NCBI GenBank assembly: GCA_018806915.1
Contig: JAGKQI010000053.1
Span: 310,001-374,000 of the forward strand
Direction: 5' to 3'
DNA: 64,000 bases
Source: Phytophthora colocasiae
Taxonomy: Eukaryota; Oomycota; Peronosporomycetes; Peronosporales; Peronosporaceae
A model generated the notes under the pieces. The model saw only the letters and a list, made by a program, of their open reading frames with translations, ran no database searches and was not told the DNA's origin. A program made the position numbers and the translations under genes. This document shows positions 9,537 through 20,030 of the stretch, one piece after another (the stretch's first letter is position 1; each line of letters begins with the position of its first letter).

Positions 9537-10996
9537 TGTGGTGAAGCACGAATAAGAAATCCGAGAAAAGGCAACGTCAGGCCCAGAGAGAGTCGGATCA
9601 AGCGACAGGGGCCTCTGGCGAAGCAAGATGTCAGTTGATGACCCCAGATTGCGCGAACGATGGCTGACGAATGGATCCAGATCGATGTTCGTCTCGATCT
9701 CGCCAGCGATGATGGATGGCGTCTTGGTCGAGTGAGACTAAGTGGTTGGAGAACCCCGCCGTACGGTCCCGCGTAGCGGCTCAGGGTCGGAGGAGAAAAG
9801 GGCGCCTCGCCTGAGATCGCATGAGAAGGAGATCAAGGCAGCAGAGGATCGGGACCGGTGCGATCTATGGTGGGCCGGTGACAACATAACCGTGAGATGC
9901 TGCCGAGGGGACATGATGGCAACGTTGGTCGCATGGGGAGCGGTGGTCAAGTCCAGGAAGATCAAGACCTGGAATGTCGACGACACAGGCACGCGAGATC
10001 AAGTATGAAGGTTGCTGATCGAGATCATTATTCAAGACGGTGGACCAAGATCGATGATTGAGATGGTTGATCGAGATCGGCTGATCGGCAGATCGGCTGA
10101 TCGAGATCGGCAGATCGACAGATCAGCAGATCGACAGATCGACAGATCAGCAGATCAGCAGATCGACTGATCGACAGATCGACAGATCGGCTGATCGACA
10201 GATCGGCAGATCGACAGATCGGTAGATCGGTAGATCGGTAGATCGAGATCGCGATCAGGGGTTAGGTGAGATCGAGATCGAAGATCGGAGGGGCAGCTGT
10301 GTAGCCGGATGTCAGGTAATCGTAGGATAGCGGATGAGGATGGGACTAGTAGACATAGGAATAACCATAAACAGAATCGAATTTGCTCTGGACCTCACAA
10401 GTGCCTTCATCCAAGACTGGAACCGGGAATTACATTGGCCCACCAGCATCAAGAAGGTAAGGAGAAGAGATCTAGCATAGAGGTTAATTCTGGATAATAC
10501 ATTGGCCAGTTTTACCCTATCTAGTGATCTATCCTTTACGTGCGAACTACGGATCGGAAGGAATTGGCTGCTTGGCCTGACGATCTCGTCGACTCTCAAC
10601 CCATCAAGACACCCGCTATAGGAAGCGGCAAGCATCGTAAAGGAAGGGACCGGATCCCCAACATTGGACCTTTGGAAGACCTGGATCGAAGATCAGGCGA
10701 CCGGATCAAGGCTCGAGAACTCGCCTACGACCCGGATCAACCCCTCCGAGGTAGAGTGAAGTATTCCCACGCTATCTCCTCACCCCTGCGTCACCCAAGA
10801 CATTCTTCTCGTCCCAAGACATCTTCAGAAGTTACCTGGAAGAGCGTAACCCGCCTACCGACGGGTACACAAGGTGAACACTACACGCAACAAGATCACG
10901 GATCATCGGGGGACCCCCTCCGTTAGTCGGTGTCTGGGCGCAAGTGGCGATCGCGATCGGCCTCAACCAGATTTTGGCCAGATCCGCTCCACCACA
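9537..10996 (+). repeat. 3' LTR of element A (about 1.46 kb)
   Basis: It begins TGTGGTGAAG, directly after a GGGGGCGGA polypurine tract (9528-9536), and ends CTCCACCACA. The last 200 or so bases (R-U5) are almost the same as in the LTR at 923-2460. Upstream, the U3 region is strongly diverged and carries a GATC-rich tandem array (10,019-10,262) absent from the other LTR. Confidence 0.85.
10019..10262 (+). repeat. GATC-rich tandem array in LTR U3
   Basis: This is a degenerate array of short units such as CAGATCGA, CTGATCGA and TAGATCGG, giving a GATC about every 8-12 bases. It replaces the 23-bp array of the X/B-type LTR at the same relative place, so the two subfamilies have different but analogous GATC-bearing U3 arrays. 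Confidence 0.75.
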
Positions 10997-11765
10997 CACG
11001 CAAGATTGAAGATCTCCAGGCCCATCGTGATCAGCTGCGTGAGTCACTTAAGCAGCTTCCCCATCAGAATCTCGTCAAGACGGTTGAGTCGCTAAAGCTG
11101 GATCTTCATGTTCGGAACGAAGGGGTCATTGAGTTGGAACGCCGGCGTGAAGATCTTCATCGGGTTCATGCGCATACCGTCCAGAAACTCGACCGAGCCG
11201 GCGAAGCTCTTGTGCGTCTGAAGCAGGAGAACCACAACGCCCGCGAAGAGACGGCGCGCCAGCAAAAACGGTCCGAGAAGTACGAACTCAAACGTCGGAA
11301 CGCCGAAAAGAGTCTCGAGAGGGCCGAAGATGATCTGCTGGAGGCGAAACGTCAACGCGATGAGCGGACCAAGCCAGAGAGAAAGTCAAACGTGAACTCG
11401 ACAAGATCCGAAGCCAGACGTCAGAACAGAAGAAGATGCGTGCGGATCTCGATCGGATCCGGCTCGAACGCGACGAAGCTACTTGACGGTATACCGCGGC
11501 GACCCAGGAACTGGATTGTGTGTCGGACGGACCAAGCGGTCCAGATGCGAGATCAGGTTACTCAAGCGATCAGGTCCGCGGAAGCTACGATCTTCCGCGA
11601 CGACTTGAGCGCAATGTGCATCTCGGAGCCGTCAAACACCACCTTGAAGTCTCCACCTCGAGCGGCTGCATGACAGGATTCTGTTTGCGCGCCAAGTCGG
11701 AGAGTGAAGACTGTCTGCGCAAGTTCATCGCTAAAGTGGAGCGCCAATTCGATGCCAGGGTCTAA
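10997..11765 (+). pseudogene. degenerate coiled-coil protein gene downstream of element A
   Basis: Directly after the LTR end the plus strand encodes a Lys/Glu/Arg-rich coiled coil (for example LKLDLHVRNEGVIELERRRE) over about 11,000-11,390. The same heptad pattern then continues in another frame (ELDKIRSQTSEQKKMRADLD, about 11,395-11,480), so one frameshift is clear. The 5' end is missing, cut at the LTR. I cannot tell whether this is a cellular gene broken by element A or part of another retroelement's Gag. Confidence 0.5.
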
Positions 11766-12362
11766 CACCAGCGAAGGCGCTATTAGGAGCTGTATGTTCC
11801 GCAAATATCCTCGCAATGTTGTCTGAACGACCGATCTTCAACACGTACGGCGCTTTGCCACCGACCACCGGGCCATCGCTCAGTCCTCTGAAGGCTTCCG
11901 TAGTTCCACAGTGTAGTACATACACACCTGATGTTTCCTCGGGTGCGTACAGCAGACCTGGATCGTGTTGCCCTTGAAAACCTGCACGCTGATTATCTAC
12001 CCTTGTGATTTTGCTCCAGTCAGAACCCACGCAGGCGCGCATTTCATTGTCCATATACGCATACTCAAACCTGAGGTACGTGGTCTCAGAAATGAGAGAA
12101 TTGAAAACAGATTCGGTAGATAATTGGGCATCGAATTCGCCGACGAGTAGTTGTTCCCCTTGAAAGTGCTGGGCAACCACATCCGACAGGTTTCGCGGTC
12201 TATTATGCTCAGAATAGACGTCCCTGGGACGAAAGGGACTCTCTCATGGAAGTGCACTTCCGGGAAAATCTTCTCATTATTTCTTAAAGCGTCATGCGGG
12301 ACCATGGGGCGAGCGTTCCTCTCGCCATATTCCATCGGGGTCATGATCTGGGTGTAATCCAT
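11731..12362 (-). pseudogene. possible GIY-YIG/T5orf172-like gene, frameshifted
   Basis: Two overlapping minus frames form one broken gene. The first (12,362 down to about 12,160) starts MDYTQIMTPMEYGERNARPM; the second continues from about 12,160 to 11,731. The second holds GVYVLHCG followed by YVLKIGRSDNIARIFAEH. This resembles the Y-x-KIGR-S-x(4)-R pattern of the T5orf172/MUG113 branch of the GIY-YIG superfamily, found in phage, giant-virus and some protist proteins. The usual second Arg (RR) is changed here. At least one frameshift is present. Assignment is tentative; the sequence could be an unrelated hypothetical. Confidence 0.35.
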
Positions 12363-12549
12363 CTAAGCCTTGGGTGGCGAAAGTTAGAGTGAACCCACAC
12401 GTAGTAGCTGATGCCGCTTAGGCTTGAGGTTCATGGGTGCGCTCTTCATGCACCAATGGCCCAATCAGAGAGCTGCTAAAGGCCCAAGTAGTTGCACAGA
12501 ATTGGGTCCGGTGGCAGCCCATCTCACCGCCAATCTGGTAAAAGCCGCA

Positions 12550-12700
12550 GTTCTCGCCACAATGCGCTTTCAGGACTGAAAATTGGCACGAGCATGTAGG
12601 TCCGTTTAGTGCAGATTGTGGCATCTTCGCAGGGCGCGGGCGTGTGTGTACGGCGCACAAGCCAGGTATATCTACCGCAACTACCGAAAACGCCACGTCA
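12550..12700 (-). repeat. dispersed repeat, copy 1
   Basis: About 150 bases read on the minus strand match 35,735-35,895 on the plus strand. Shared blocks are TAGATATACCTGGCTTGTG, CCGTACACACACGCCC, CATGCTCGTGCCAATTTTCA and AAAGCGCATTGTGGCG. The small open frames across it are not conserved as protein. Probably a transposon-derived repeat. Confidence 0.7.
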
Positions 12701-13196
12701 TCTTTGCTGGATCGGCGGTGAGATGGACTCTGCCCATCCCCCGATCTATTGGCGGTCAATCACAGGCGGCCTGTAAGTAAACTAAACTACTTGTGGCCTT
12801 GGTTGAATCACTATCGCATTTTAAGTACTATCGCAAATTAGTACTATCATGTAATAATACTACCCAAAAGTACTATACTGCTTATATAATGTCGCTCACG
12901 GTACTAGCTAACTCTCTCTGGCAGCTGTTCTTAAAGAGGATATCCTGGCCGTGTGTGTCATACAGGGCAGGTAGCGCCTTACAAGTTCGTTACAAGATGT
13001 AGCAAATGGTTCTCTATGCTTGTACCAAGCTTCGTTCGTGCAAGTGGTCTGTGTAGAGCGCTACGGCACAAGCGGCCTAACGGCAATTTTTTGCACAGTG
13101 AGCGACATATTAAGTGCGAGTATACGCAGGTTCGGTAGTACCGTGAGCGACATAATATACGCTATATACACCGGTGCCCACTCATCAGCCACCAAG
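12701..13196. other. gene-free stretch with an inverted pair, 5' of the BolA gene
   Basis: No coding region is supported. A 20-bp inverted pair, ATGTCGCTCACGGTACT (about 12,889) and its complement (about 13,140-13,156), brackets about 270 bases. That would fit a small MITE, but no target duplication is clear. The BolA promoter must lie here. Confidence 0.4.
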
Positions 13197-13552
13197 ATGG
13201 ACGTAGTGACGCCTGCTCAGCTGGAGACGAAGATCCGCCGCGAGATCGGCGCTGCGCTGGTGGAGGCCGTAGACCTATCGGATGGGTGCGGTAGTAAGTT
13301 CAGCCTTGTGGTGGTACACGAGGGCTTTGAAGGTTGGTTCAAGACATTTCCTCTTGTTTTTATCTCAGTATACTGACGTCTTGCTGTTACTCAGGCCAGT
13401 CGCTGCTGGAGCGCCAACGCCGGGTAAACGACTGCCTGAAGGAGGAAATGACGCGCATCCACGCGCTGCAGATGAAGACGTGGACGCCCGCGCAGTATGA
13501 GCAGAAGACGCAGCAGAAACTGCCCAACAGCCAGTCCACGGGGGAGCAGTAG
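13197..13552 (+). CDS. BOLA2: BolA-like protein (BOLA2 type), two exons
   Basis: Exons are 13,197-13,332 and 13,395-13,552, with a 62-nt GT-AG intron, giving 97 residues. The protein matches the single-domain BolA family, which partners monothiol glutaredoxins in cytosolic iron-sulfur trafficking and iron regulation. Diagnostic parts are DLSDGCGSKFSLVVVHEGFE, with the conserved Cys (residue 31), then LLERQRRVND around the family's helix-turn-helix-like loop and the HALQMKTWTPAQ end. The intron falls exactly in FEG(K/Q)xLL, and splicing restores this block, which supports the model. The start is the first ATG in frame and gives a normal family length. The gene is tail-to-tail with the kinesin gene, whose stop is only about 90 bases downstream. 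Confidence 0.9.
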
Positions 13553-13629
13553 CCTCAATAGGTAACCAAATTAACAGGAGCTACAGACGCTGAGGACTGT
13601 TGACCTGTGAAGTTTTGTGCATTGCGAGT

Positions 13630-13635
13630 AATAAA
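13630..13635 (+). terminator. poly(A) signal for the BolA gene
   Basis: AATAAA lies 78 bases after the BolA stop and just 7 bases before the kinesin stop codon (on the other strand). The two transcripts must therefore have overlapping or abutting 3' ends. Confidence 0.5.
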
Positions 13636-13641
13636 GCGGAA

Positions 13642-16416
13642 TCAAACTAGGGGGGACGCAACAGGAGAAGCAGACAGAGTAGCCGACTGAGCCAATTCGT
13701 CCAAGCTCAAACTCAGATCCTCGATGCTAGTCATCTTCGTAGCAGTTGTTGCTGGCTGATCTGTGATGCTGGATGCTCTCTCCCCAGTGGGTTTTACAAT
13801 AAACCGCTGAGCCCTTGCGGTCAGTGGCGACAACGAAAACTCGGGGTTATTATTCAGTGACCCGAATGGTGGCGGATCACTCGTTGCTGCCCCGTCACGA
13901 CCAAGCAGAGACACACCGGAGATTCTGTTGACAGCTTTCTTTGGACTTGGACTCTTTCCTTTGTTGCGGCGACCAGGAGATGTACCACCGCCGAGGTGTT
14001 GGTAGCTTTCTTGGCTGCATCTCGCCAGCTTCTTGTAAAATTCGAGCTCGTCTGTGAGCAAGCGGCACTTCTCCTGGGACATAACGATCTGTTGCTTAAA
14101 TAGGCCCTGATACTCTTGCAGCGAGTTTTGCAGGCAGCCGATGTGGGTTTCTTGATTGCTGAGGCGCGTCTCGCACGCGCGGTTTTTCATTTCGAGCTGA
14201 CTACAAGCCACGTTACACAAGTTTGCCTGGAACTCCAGCTCCTCAATTCGTGTCTTCAGGCGCACATTCTCGACCGCGATGTTGTAGCCCTCGCCGCCAA
14301 GCGAAAGTCGCGCGTTCTCCGAAAGATAGTGCAGTTGGAGCTTGAGCTCGACAAGCTGACGCGAAAGAGCTTCGGCGTCGGCGTGGTGCACACAATCAGG
14401 GGCTAAACACGGCGGTATCGATCCTTGCAGAGAAGGCAATGAAGTGGGTGTGAAAGCTTCCTTCAACGGGGAATCAGCTTTCTTGGTTTCTTGAACAGTA
14501 GATATTTCCATCGCCGTCGTCTTTGCAACTTCAGTACTACTTGAAATGGAGGTTTCTATTCTGTCAGGCTGCTTCGCCTCGAGCGACTTTCGCCAATTGT
14601 CGCTCTCCAGCCAAACCTTGAGGGAAGGAGCAGCAGTCTCGCGAGAGTCCTCATTAATGCCAGTGCTATCGCTTTCTGTGGCTTTGTTAAGTGGACTCGA
14701 AAGAGTGAGGATCGGCCTTCCGGTGGATAAATCAACAGTAACCTCATCAAGCTTTATCTCGAGGGCTTCCAGCACGCCAAACAGCCGCTTGTTTTCTTCC
14801 CCCAGTGCTTGATTCACCAGCTCGAGCTTTGTTTGTGCTGGATCCGTCTCGTCTTCATCTTCATCGACACTATCACCATCCTCTTCTTCCTCGTTATCTC
14901 CCTCTTGGCTCGAGTGATCTCCATCGGAAGCGTCTGTATCCTGGAGTGTACCAGCGTCTTTTGTAGCTGCAGTGGACAACTCGTTCACGGCGGGCTCATC
15001 AGGGTGCTGGTTCTCCTGATACTTTGCTGTTAGAAGTCGTTGGAGCTCGTCGATTTTACGGTTCTTCGCTTCCATATCTTCCATCGCGCGCTGGTAGAGC
15101 TCCTTAAAAATGATACCCGAAGCAAACCCAGCACCACCTTCACTTCCGTCTGTACGCTGGACCACGGGGTTTTTAATCTCCTTCGCGCGTAAGCCAAAAC
15201 GAAGCGTGGAGATGGTCTCCGGCATGTTGTACGAGCTGCAGGAAGCAGCGAGGATGAGGCAGGTTTTGGCGGTGCCTCCGAGCGAGTCCTGCAGCAATCG
15301 AGTGAGCTTGGAGTCTCGATACGGAACGTGGCGTTTGCCATCTCCAAGAGCTTTAATGACATTACTGAGTGCCGAGAGGGATTTGTTGATGGCTTTAGCT
15401 TCTTGCAGAACTCGCCCACTAGCATTCGTCTTGTTCACGAGCTCCGATCCAGCGAGATCAACGATATACATTGTAGCGCGTCTGCCACTTACAGGACGGA
15501 CACAGGAGATCATCAGGATCGTGTGGCTGCGACTCGAATCCTTGTTCATGCGTGTGGAGGAAACAGCACGGCTGAGTGTTCCGCTCTTCACAAGTTCCAT
15601 CATGGCCGCCTCCGACTTGCTCGGGATGCGAGTCATTTCCTCAATGTATACACCATGCTGCGCACTCTCGCGGATCTTGAGTCCTCCGTTTGTGGGTGTT
15701 CCCACACTGCCACCGCCACTGTTCGAACTAAGCAAGTCACGGATTTGCTCCATGTAAATCTCCACGAATGACACGGTGAGCTCAATGGGGTCGGTTTTGG
15801 CTCGACCCACTTCTTCGTAGAGGTCTTTAGCGACACGAGAGATGATGCCTCCTTCTTCATCGGCGCTCACCAGCACTCCGTCCTTAGGTCCGAGAATCGT
15901 GTGGGTCTTGCCGGATCCTGTCTGTCCGTATGCGAAGATGGTGCTGCAGAAATCGCGTGAGGATATCAGCAGTTATTCAGCAGTAGGAGACTGTTCTGTA
16001 CGTACCAGTTATAACCCTGCAGGAACTCGTGAACAAGTGGTTTGGCCGAGTGCGTGTAGACTTCCTCCTGCGTTGAGTTGATGTCGAAGACGCGGTCGAA
16101 AGTGCAGCGGATCTCGTCCACTTCGCATCGTTCGTTGCGAAGGAACATGGTGCGACCTCCCACGACGGTTGTGCTGTAGGAAAGAGGAAGAGGAAGAGAG
16201 AGAGAGAAGAGGTGCACATCCGTTAGTATTCAAACGTTGCAACAGAAGAGAACAGAGTGGATCTGGTTACCATTGAACAGCCTGTTCGCGCTTCTCGAGC
16301 TGGTTCTGCTGGCGCAGACGACAGAAAACTTTGATGCTGGCGAGCTCCGGCGCTCCACCCGAGGACGCAGAGGAGGAGGGGGAAGCAGTGGCGGTCATTT
16401 TCCTACCGTCGTCCAT
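13642..16416 (-). CDS. kinesin heavy chain (kinesin-1-like, N-terminal motor)
   Basis: Three exons: 16,271-16,416, 16,006-16,173 and 13,642-15,943, with introns of 97 and 62 nt, giving 871 residues. Motor motifs appear in order: IKVFCRLR (first strand), GQTGSGKT P-loop (in exon 3, immediately after intron 2), SSRSH switch I, DLAGSE switch II, then AINKSLSALSNVIKAL and VPYRDSKLTRLLQDSLGG. The motor is followed by a neck, an acidic stretch (EEEEDGDSVDEDEDE), coiled coils around residues 550-720 and a basic/Ser-rich tail. It should be an ATP-driven microtubule plus-end motor for cargo transport. The start at 16,416 (MDDGRK) is chosen; an in-frame ATG at 16,449 would add 11 residues. Family placement as kinesin-1-like rests on the N-terminal motor and the PYRDSKLTRLLQDSLGG block; other N-kinesins are possible. 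Confidence 0.85.
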
Positions 16417-16903
16417 GGAAGGCGTTGCACGTGTGAAGAAGAGCAACACGCAACGGACTTGGCCTTCATATGCTGCTATCTTTGGTCGGAGGTTATAAAT
16501 AAATCATGTCTTTTGACCCAGGAGTTAAGTATGCATTTACCATGTCATGGTACTATAGCAGCAGATCTTCCGTTGCAATTGTCATCGCTAGCGCCTCCTC
16601 ACTCACGTGATCTGCGTTCACCAGTACATGTGTCGTCCGTCATGATGATGATCCGAGTCCACCACCAGCAAAGGCGCCACTCGAGCATAGTACAAAGATA
16701 CGTCAGAAAAAAAAAGCAGCTGAAACTCCTGAAACCGATCAATTAGCGATCGGTTTGAAGGGGAACCTGCGCCACGAGCCAATCAGCGTCCGCCAAGCCA
16801 TTGTCTTTTTGCAACTGATGTCATCAGCTCGTGAGCTTCCTGCAGCTCCTCCCAATTAATTCACTCGACGACTTGCCGCCGCCTACCCGGACGAATCTTC
16901 AAG
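16417..16903. other. shared 5' region between kinesin and desaturase genes
   Basis: About 490 bases separate the two divergent starts. No protein is supported. It contains TATAAATAAAT (about 16,494), and near the desaturase start CCAATTAATTCACTCGACG (about 16,852), a weak initiator candidate. Confidence 0.4.
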
Positions 16904-18113
16904 ATGGTCGCTACCTCGGAAAGCAGCTCGAGATCTACGCTGCACCAGCGCCGAACTGCGGCAGCCCCTTCTTCTGCACCTGTTGCAGAGCTAATTAAGA
17001 CGCAAATGGATGGGGAGTTCGCAGAGGAGGAGGGAGAGCTCTTCGCCCCTGAGGAGCAGGCTGAGGCTGGATTCAAGTGGTCCGAGGTGGTCTGGTACAA
17101 CGTCGTCGTGCTCGCTGTGTGGCACATTGGCGCGCTCTACTCGCTACTGTTCGTCATGCCGCACTGCTCGCTGACGCAACTGCTGGTGCTTTGGGTGCTG
17201 CTGTGGATTGTGGCAGGTCTGGGCATCACGGCGGGCGCCCACCGTCTCTGGTCGCACCGAGGTTACAAGGCCAAGCTGCCACTGCGCGTCTTCCTCATGT
17301 TGTGCAACTCCATGGCCTTCGAAGGAACCATCTTCGAGTGGTCGCGTGACCACCGTGTGCACCACAAGGGCTCGGACACCACGGCCGACCCGCACAACTC
17401 GGAGCGCGGCCTCTTCTTCTCGCACATGGGTTGGGTCATGGTACACAAGCACAAGAACGTCCGCGAGGCCGGCAAGAAGCTGGACTTCTCGGACTTGCTG
17501 GCCGACCCTGTGGTCACGTTCCAGATCAAACACTACCTGAAGACGGTGCTGCTTATGTGCTACCTGTTGCCAACGGCTATGGGCTACTACCTGGGTGATG
17601 CCTGGGCCGGATTCTGGGTGGGTGGCGTCTTCCGCCACGTCTGGGTGCTTCACATGACGTGGATGGTCAACAGCATTGCTCACTTCTTCGGTTACAAGCC
17701 GTACGACCGCAAGATTCAGCCTGTGGAGAACCTCATCGTTGCCCTTGGAGCTCTTGGCGAGGGATACCACAATTACCAGTACGTTCCAGCTCTTTCACTA
17801 TCATTCTCATCTTTTTTAAGCTAACGATGTGTCATTTTGCAGCCACAAGTACCCTTCGGACTACGCGACGAGCGAGTGGGGACTCTTGAGCGGTCAGTTT
17901 AACCCGACGAAGGCTTTCATCGACTTCATGGCGCTTATCGGCCAAGCTTACGACCTCAAGCGCAGTCGCACAGCCTCCAGGACCCGTGAACGTGTGGCAA
18001 AGCAGGTGGCTGAGGATCGTCAAAAGCGCGGCCTGAGTCCGACCATGTCGTGGTGGGACCGCCAGCTGAGCCAGCTCTTCTTTGGCAAGTCCGAGGCCCA
18101 GGTCTTCCAGTAA
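16904..18113 (+). CDS. acyl-CoA delta-9 desaturase (stearoyl-CoA desaturase)
   Basis: Exons are 16,904-17,778 and 17,843-18,113 with a 64-nt intron, giving 381 residues. This membrane di-iron enzyme puts the first cis double bond into saturated acyl-CoA, usually at the ER with cytochrome b5. The three histidine boxes are present: HRLWSH, HRVHHK and, rebuilt across the splice junction, GYHNYHHKYP. There are hydrophobic pairs around residues 60-115 and 205-255, and the family motif TAGAHRLW appears as TAGAHRLWSH. The intron splits the third histidine box, and only the spliced form restores it. The N-terminal 45 residues are Ser/Glu-rich and not conserved. Head-to-head with the kinesin gene. Confidence 0.93.
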
Positions 18114-18678
18114 GTAGAGAGGAACTGGGTGGTCGTCACTGCAATTCAGTGACGACACCGTGTATGGATGAGAGAATTAACAGGAAAAGCCTGGTCAAAT
18201 GCAGTGCTGTGTGTACGATCGATCAATTGCTTTTGCCAACGTGTGGTGCGCAGCGAAAGCTATGATGATCCCGTACGCGTGTCCATGGGCTGTGCAATTG
18301 AATTCACATGTACTGGTATAACACCGGAAGGCACTTCAACGAGCGCAGGTCGATCAAGTATCTTCTTGTTCCGCAGTGCTGTCCAGAGGCATTTGACACC
18401 AAGACTTTTCCTGAATTGCTGCAAAAGCCAAGTTGATCGAGCATCGAAGCTCCAGGACTTCGGCCCACAAGAAATAGCGGAGCCATCTTCGTGCATAGCG
18501 GATACCCTGAGCTTTTGGATCTAATCACCAGATTACCACCCTGAAACGCTTTGACTTGGAAAATGTATACTTCCCTCGTAAAAAAATCCTCCAGACCCGA
18601 TCCTCACAAACCAATTCCACGAGCAAAGCTCAAGCTCAAAGCTGCGCCAGCCGTTGCCTCTGTCATTCCTGCTCCGCC
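18114..18678. other. intergenic region
   Basis: Nothing coding is supported between the desaturase stop and the carbamoyltransferase start. Short open frames here lack homology-like features or codon bias. Confidence 0.5.
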
Positions 18679-19816
18679 ATGACGTTCGCTCCTCTCACTC
18701 GTCGACTCGCTTCTCGCCTCGCACCGTTGACTTTCTCTTCCCCTTTCAAAATGCAGTCGCAACCGCTTTCCACCGCTACCGTCAACGCCCAATTGGCGTC
18801 TCTTAAGGGTCAGAACTTCATGTCCACCGCCCAATTGAACACGGAGCAGATCACAGGGCTCATTGCCAAGGCCCAGGAGTTCAAGGCCACGTACTCGGAC
18901 CCGGAGACGAAAGCCACGGCTCCCAAGCCTCTAACGGGTGAGATCTGCTCCATGATCTTCCAGAAGCGCAGCACGCGTACTCGTATCTCCAGTGAAGTGG
19001 GCATGCACCTGCTAGGCGGAAAGGGTCTCTTCCTGTCCTCGGACGACATCCAACTGGGCGTGAACGAGACCATGAAGGACACGGCACTGGTGCTTTCTCG
19101 CTTCAACAGCATCATTTTGGCTCGTGTCTACGGCCACAAGGACATCCTGGAGCTCGGAGAACTGGCCACAGTCCCGGTGATCAACGCTTTGTCCGACAAG
19201 TTCCACCCGCTGCAGATGCTGGCCGACTACATGACGGTTAAGGAGCATTTTGGCAAGTTCGAGGGCCTCACCTTCTCCTGGGTGGGAGATGGCAACAACG
19301 TGCTGCACGACTACATGCTTGCCGCCCCCAAGCTCGGAGCCAACATCCAGATCGCCACGCCTGAGGGATATGAGCCGGACCAGGACGTCGTGGAGGAGAC
19401 CAAGCGACTTGCTGCTTTGGCTGGCACGAAGGTCGTCATGACCACTGACCCCGTGGAGGCTGTGAAGGGCGCCAATGTGGTGGCCACCGACACGTGGATC
19501 AGTATGGGACAGGAGGAGGAGTCCCAGAAGCGCCTGAAGGCCTTTGCAGGCTACCAGGTGACCAACAAGATGCTGGAGAATGCTGCTGGCGACCACATCT
19601 TCTTGCACTGCTTGCCGCGTCACCAGGACGAGGTCAACGACGAGGTAAGGAACTGCAAAGAGGAAATGTATTTGGCGATTGATTCACTCATGTTTTTTGT
19701 TTTGTTTTACTACGTTGCAGGTTTTCTACGGTGACCGCTCGCTGGTCTTCGACGAGGCTGAAAACCGTCTGTGGACAGTCATGGCCGTGTACGCGTCGCT
19801 GTTGGGCAAGTTCTAA
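18679..19816 (+). CDS. OTC: ornithine carbamoyltransferase, mitochondrial type
   Basis: Exons are 18,679-19,644 and 19,721-19,816 with a 76-nt intron, giving 353 residues. It catalyses carbamoyl phosphate plus ornithine to citrulline (arginine/urea cycle). The carbamoyl-phosphate site FQKRSTRTR, the [11 protein letters not shown] block and the ornithine-site HCLPRH are all present; after splicing it ends [20 protein letters not shown], as in the family. The first 25 residues ([17 protein letters not shown]) are basic and amphipathic, as a mitochondrial presequence would be. The frame is open further upstream to 18,556, but that extension is not protein-like, so the ATG at 18,679 is preferred. 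Without the second exon the enzyme would lack its last helix. Confidence 0.94.
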
Positions 19817-20030
19817 GCTCACAGTACATTTATCGGGTGCTTGTCATTAAATCAGCAAGAATGGACAGTATGATACTTTCTACCGACGTCGTTACATGCT
19901 GAGTGTTCCCCAGTTTTAGTGTTGCGATCCTTACAGTGCTGAAGCGACGGAGACCATTCGTGAAGAAGCGGCTTGAAAAGAAAGAGAACTAAGGAATTAT
20001 TCATCTCCACTGGATTTCTTCATCGTTGCC

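Larger units (their letters stand above)
2461..10996 (+). mobile_element. Gypsy chromovirus element A (5' part outside window)
   Basis: The visible order is RT, RNase H, second RNase H, integrase and chromodomain on the plus strand; then the convergent aORF on the minus strand; then polypurine tract and 3' LTR. Gag, protease and 5' LTR are absent, and element X's LTR abuts the RT region at 2460/2461, best explained by nested insertion of X. Pol is very similar to that of B. The aORF and the first part of the LTR are strongly diverged from B, so A appears to be a mosaic of two subfamilies. Confidence 0.8.

Noticed and set aside
9742..10008. 88-codon plus ORF inside the LTR of element A
   Set aside because: Lies wholly in U3, with no counterpart in the related LTRs.
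17144..17770. Long antisense ORF over the desaturase gene (and similar ones over dynein, carbamoyltransferase and kinesin)
   Set aside because: Shadow frames produced by codon bias; no motifs, and the sense protein is clear.
18556..18678. Longer N-terminus for ornithine carbamoyltransferase
   Set aside because: The upstream extension is Ser/Cys-rich without targeting character; the internal ATG gives a standard presequence and length.
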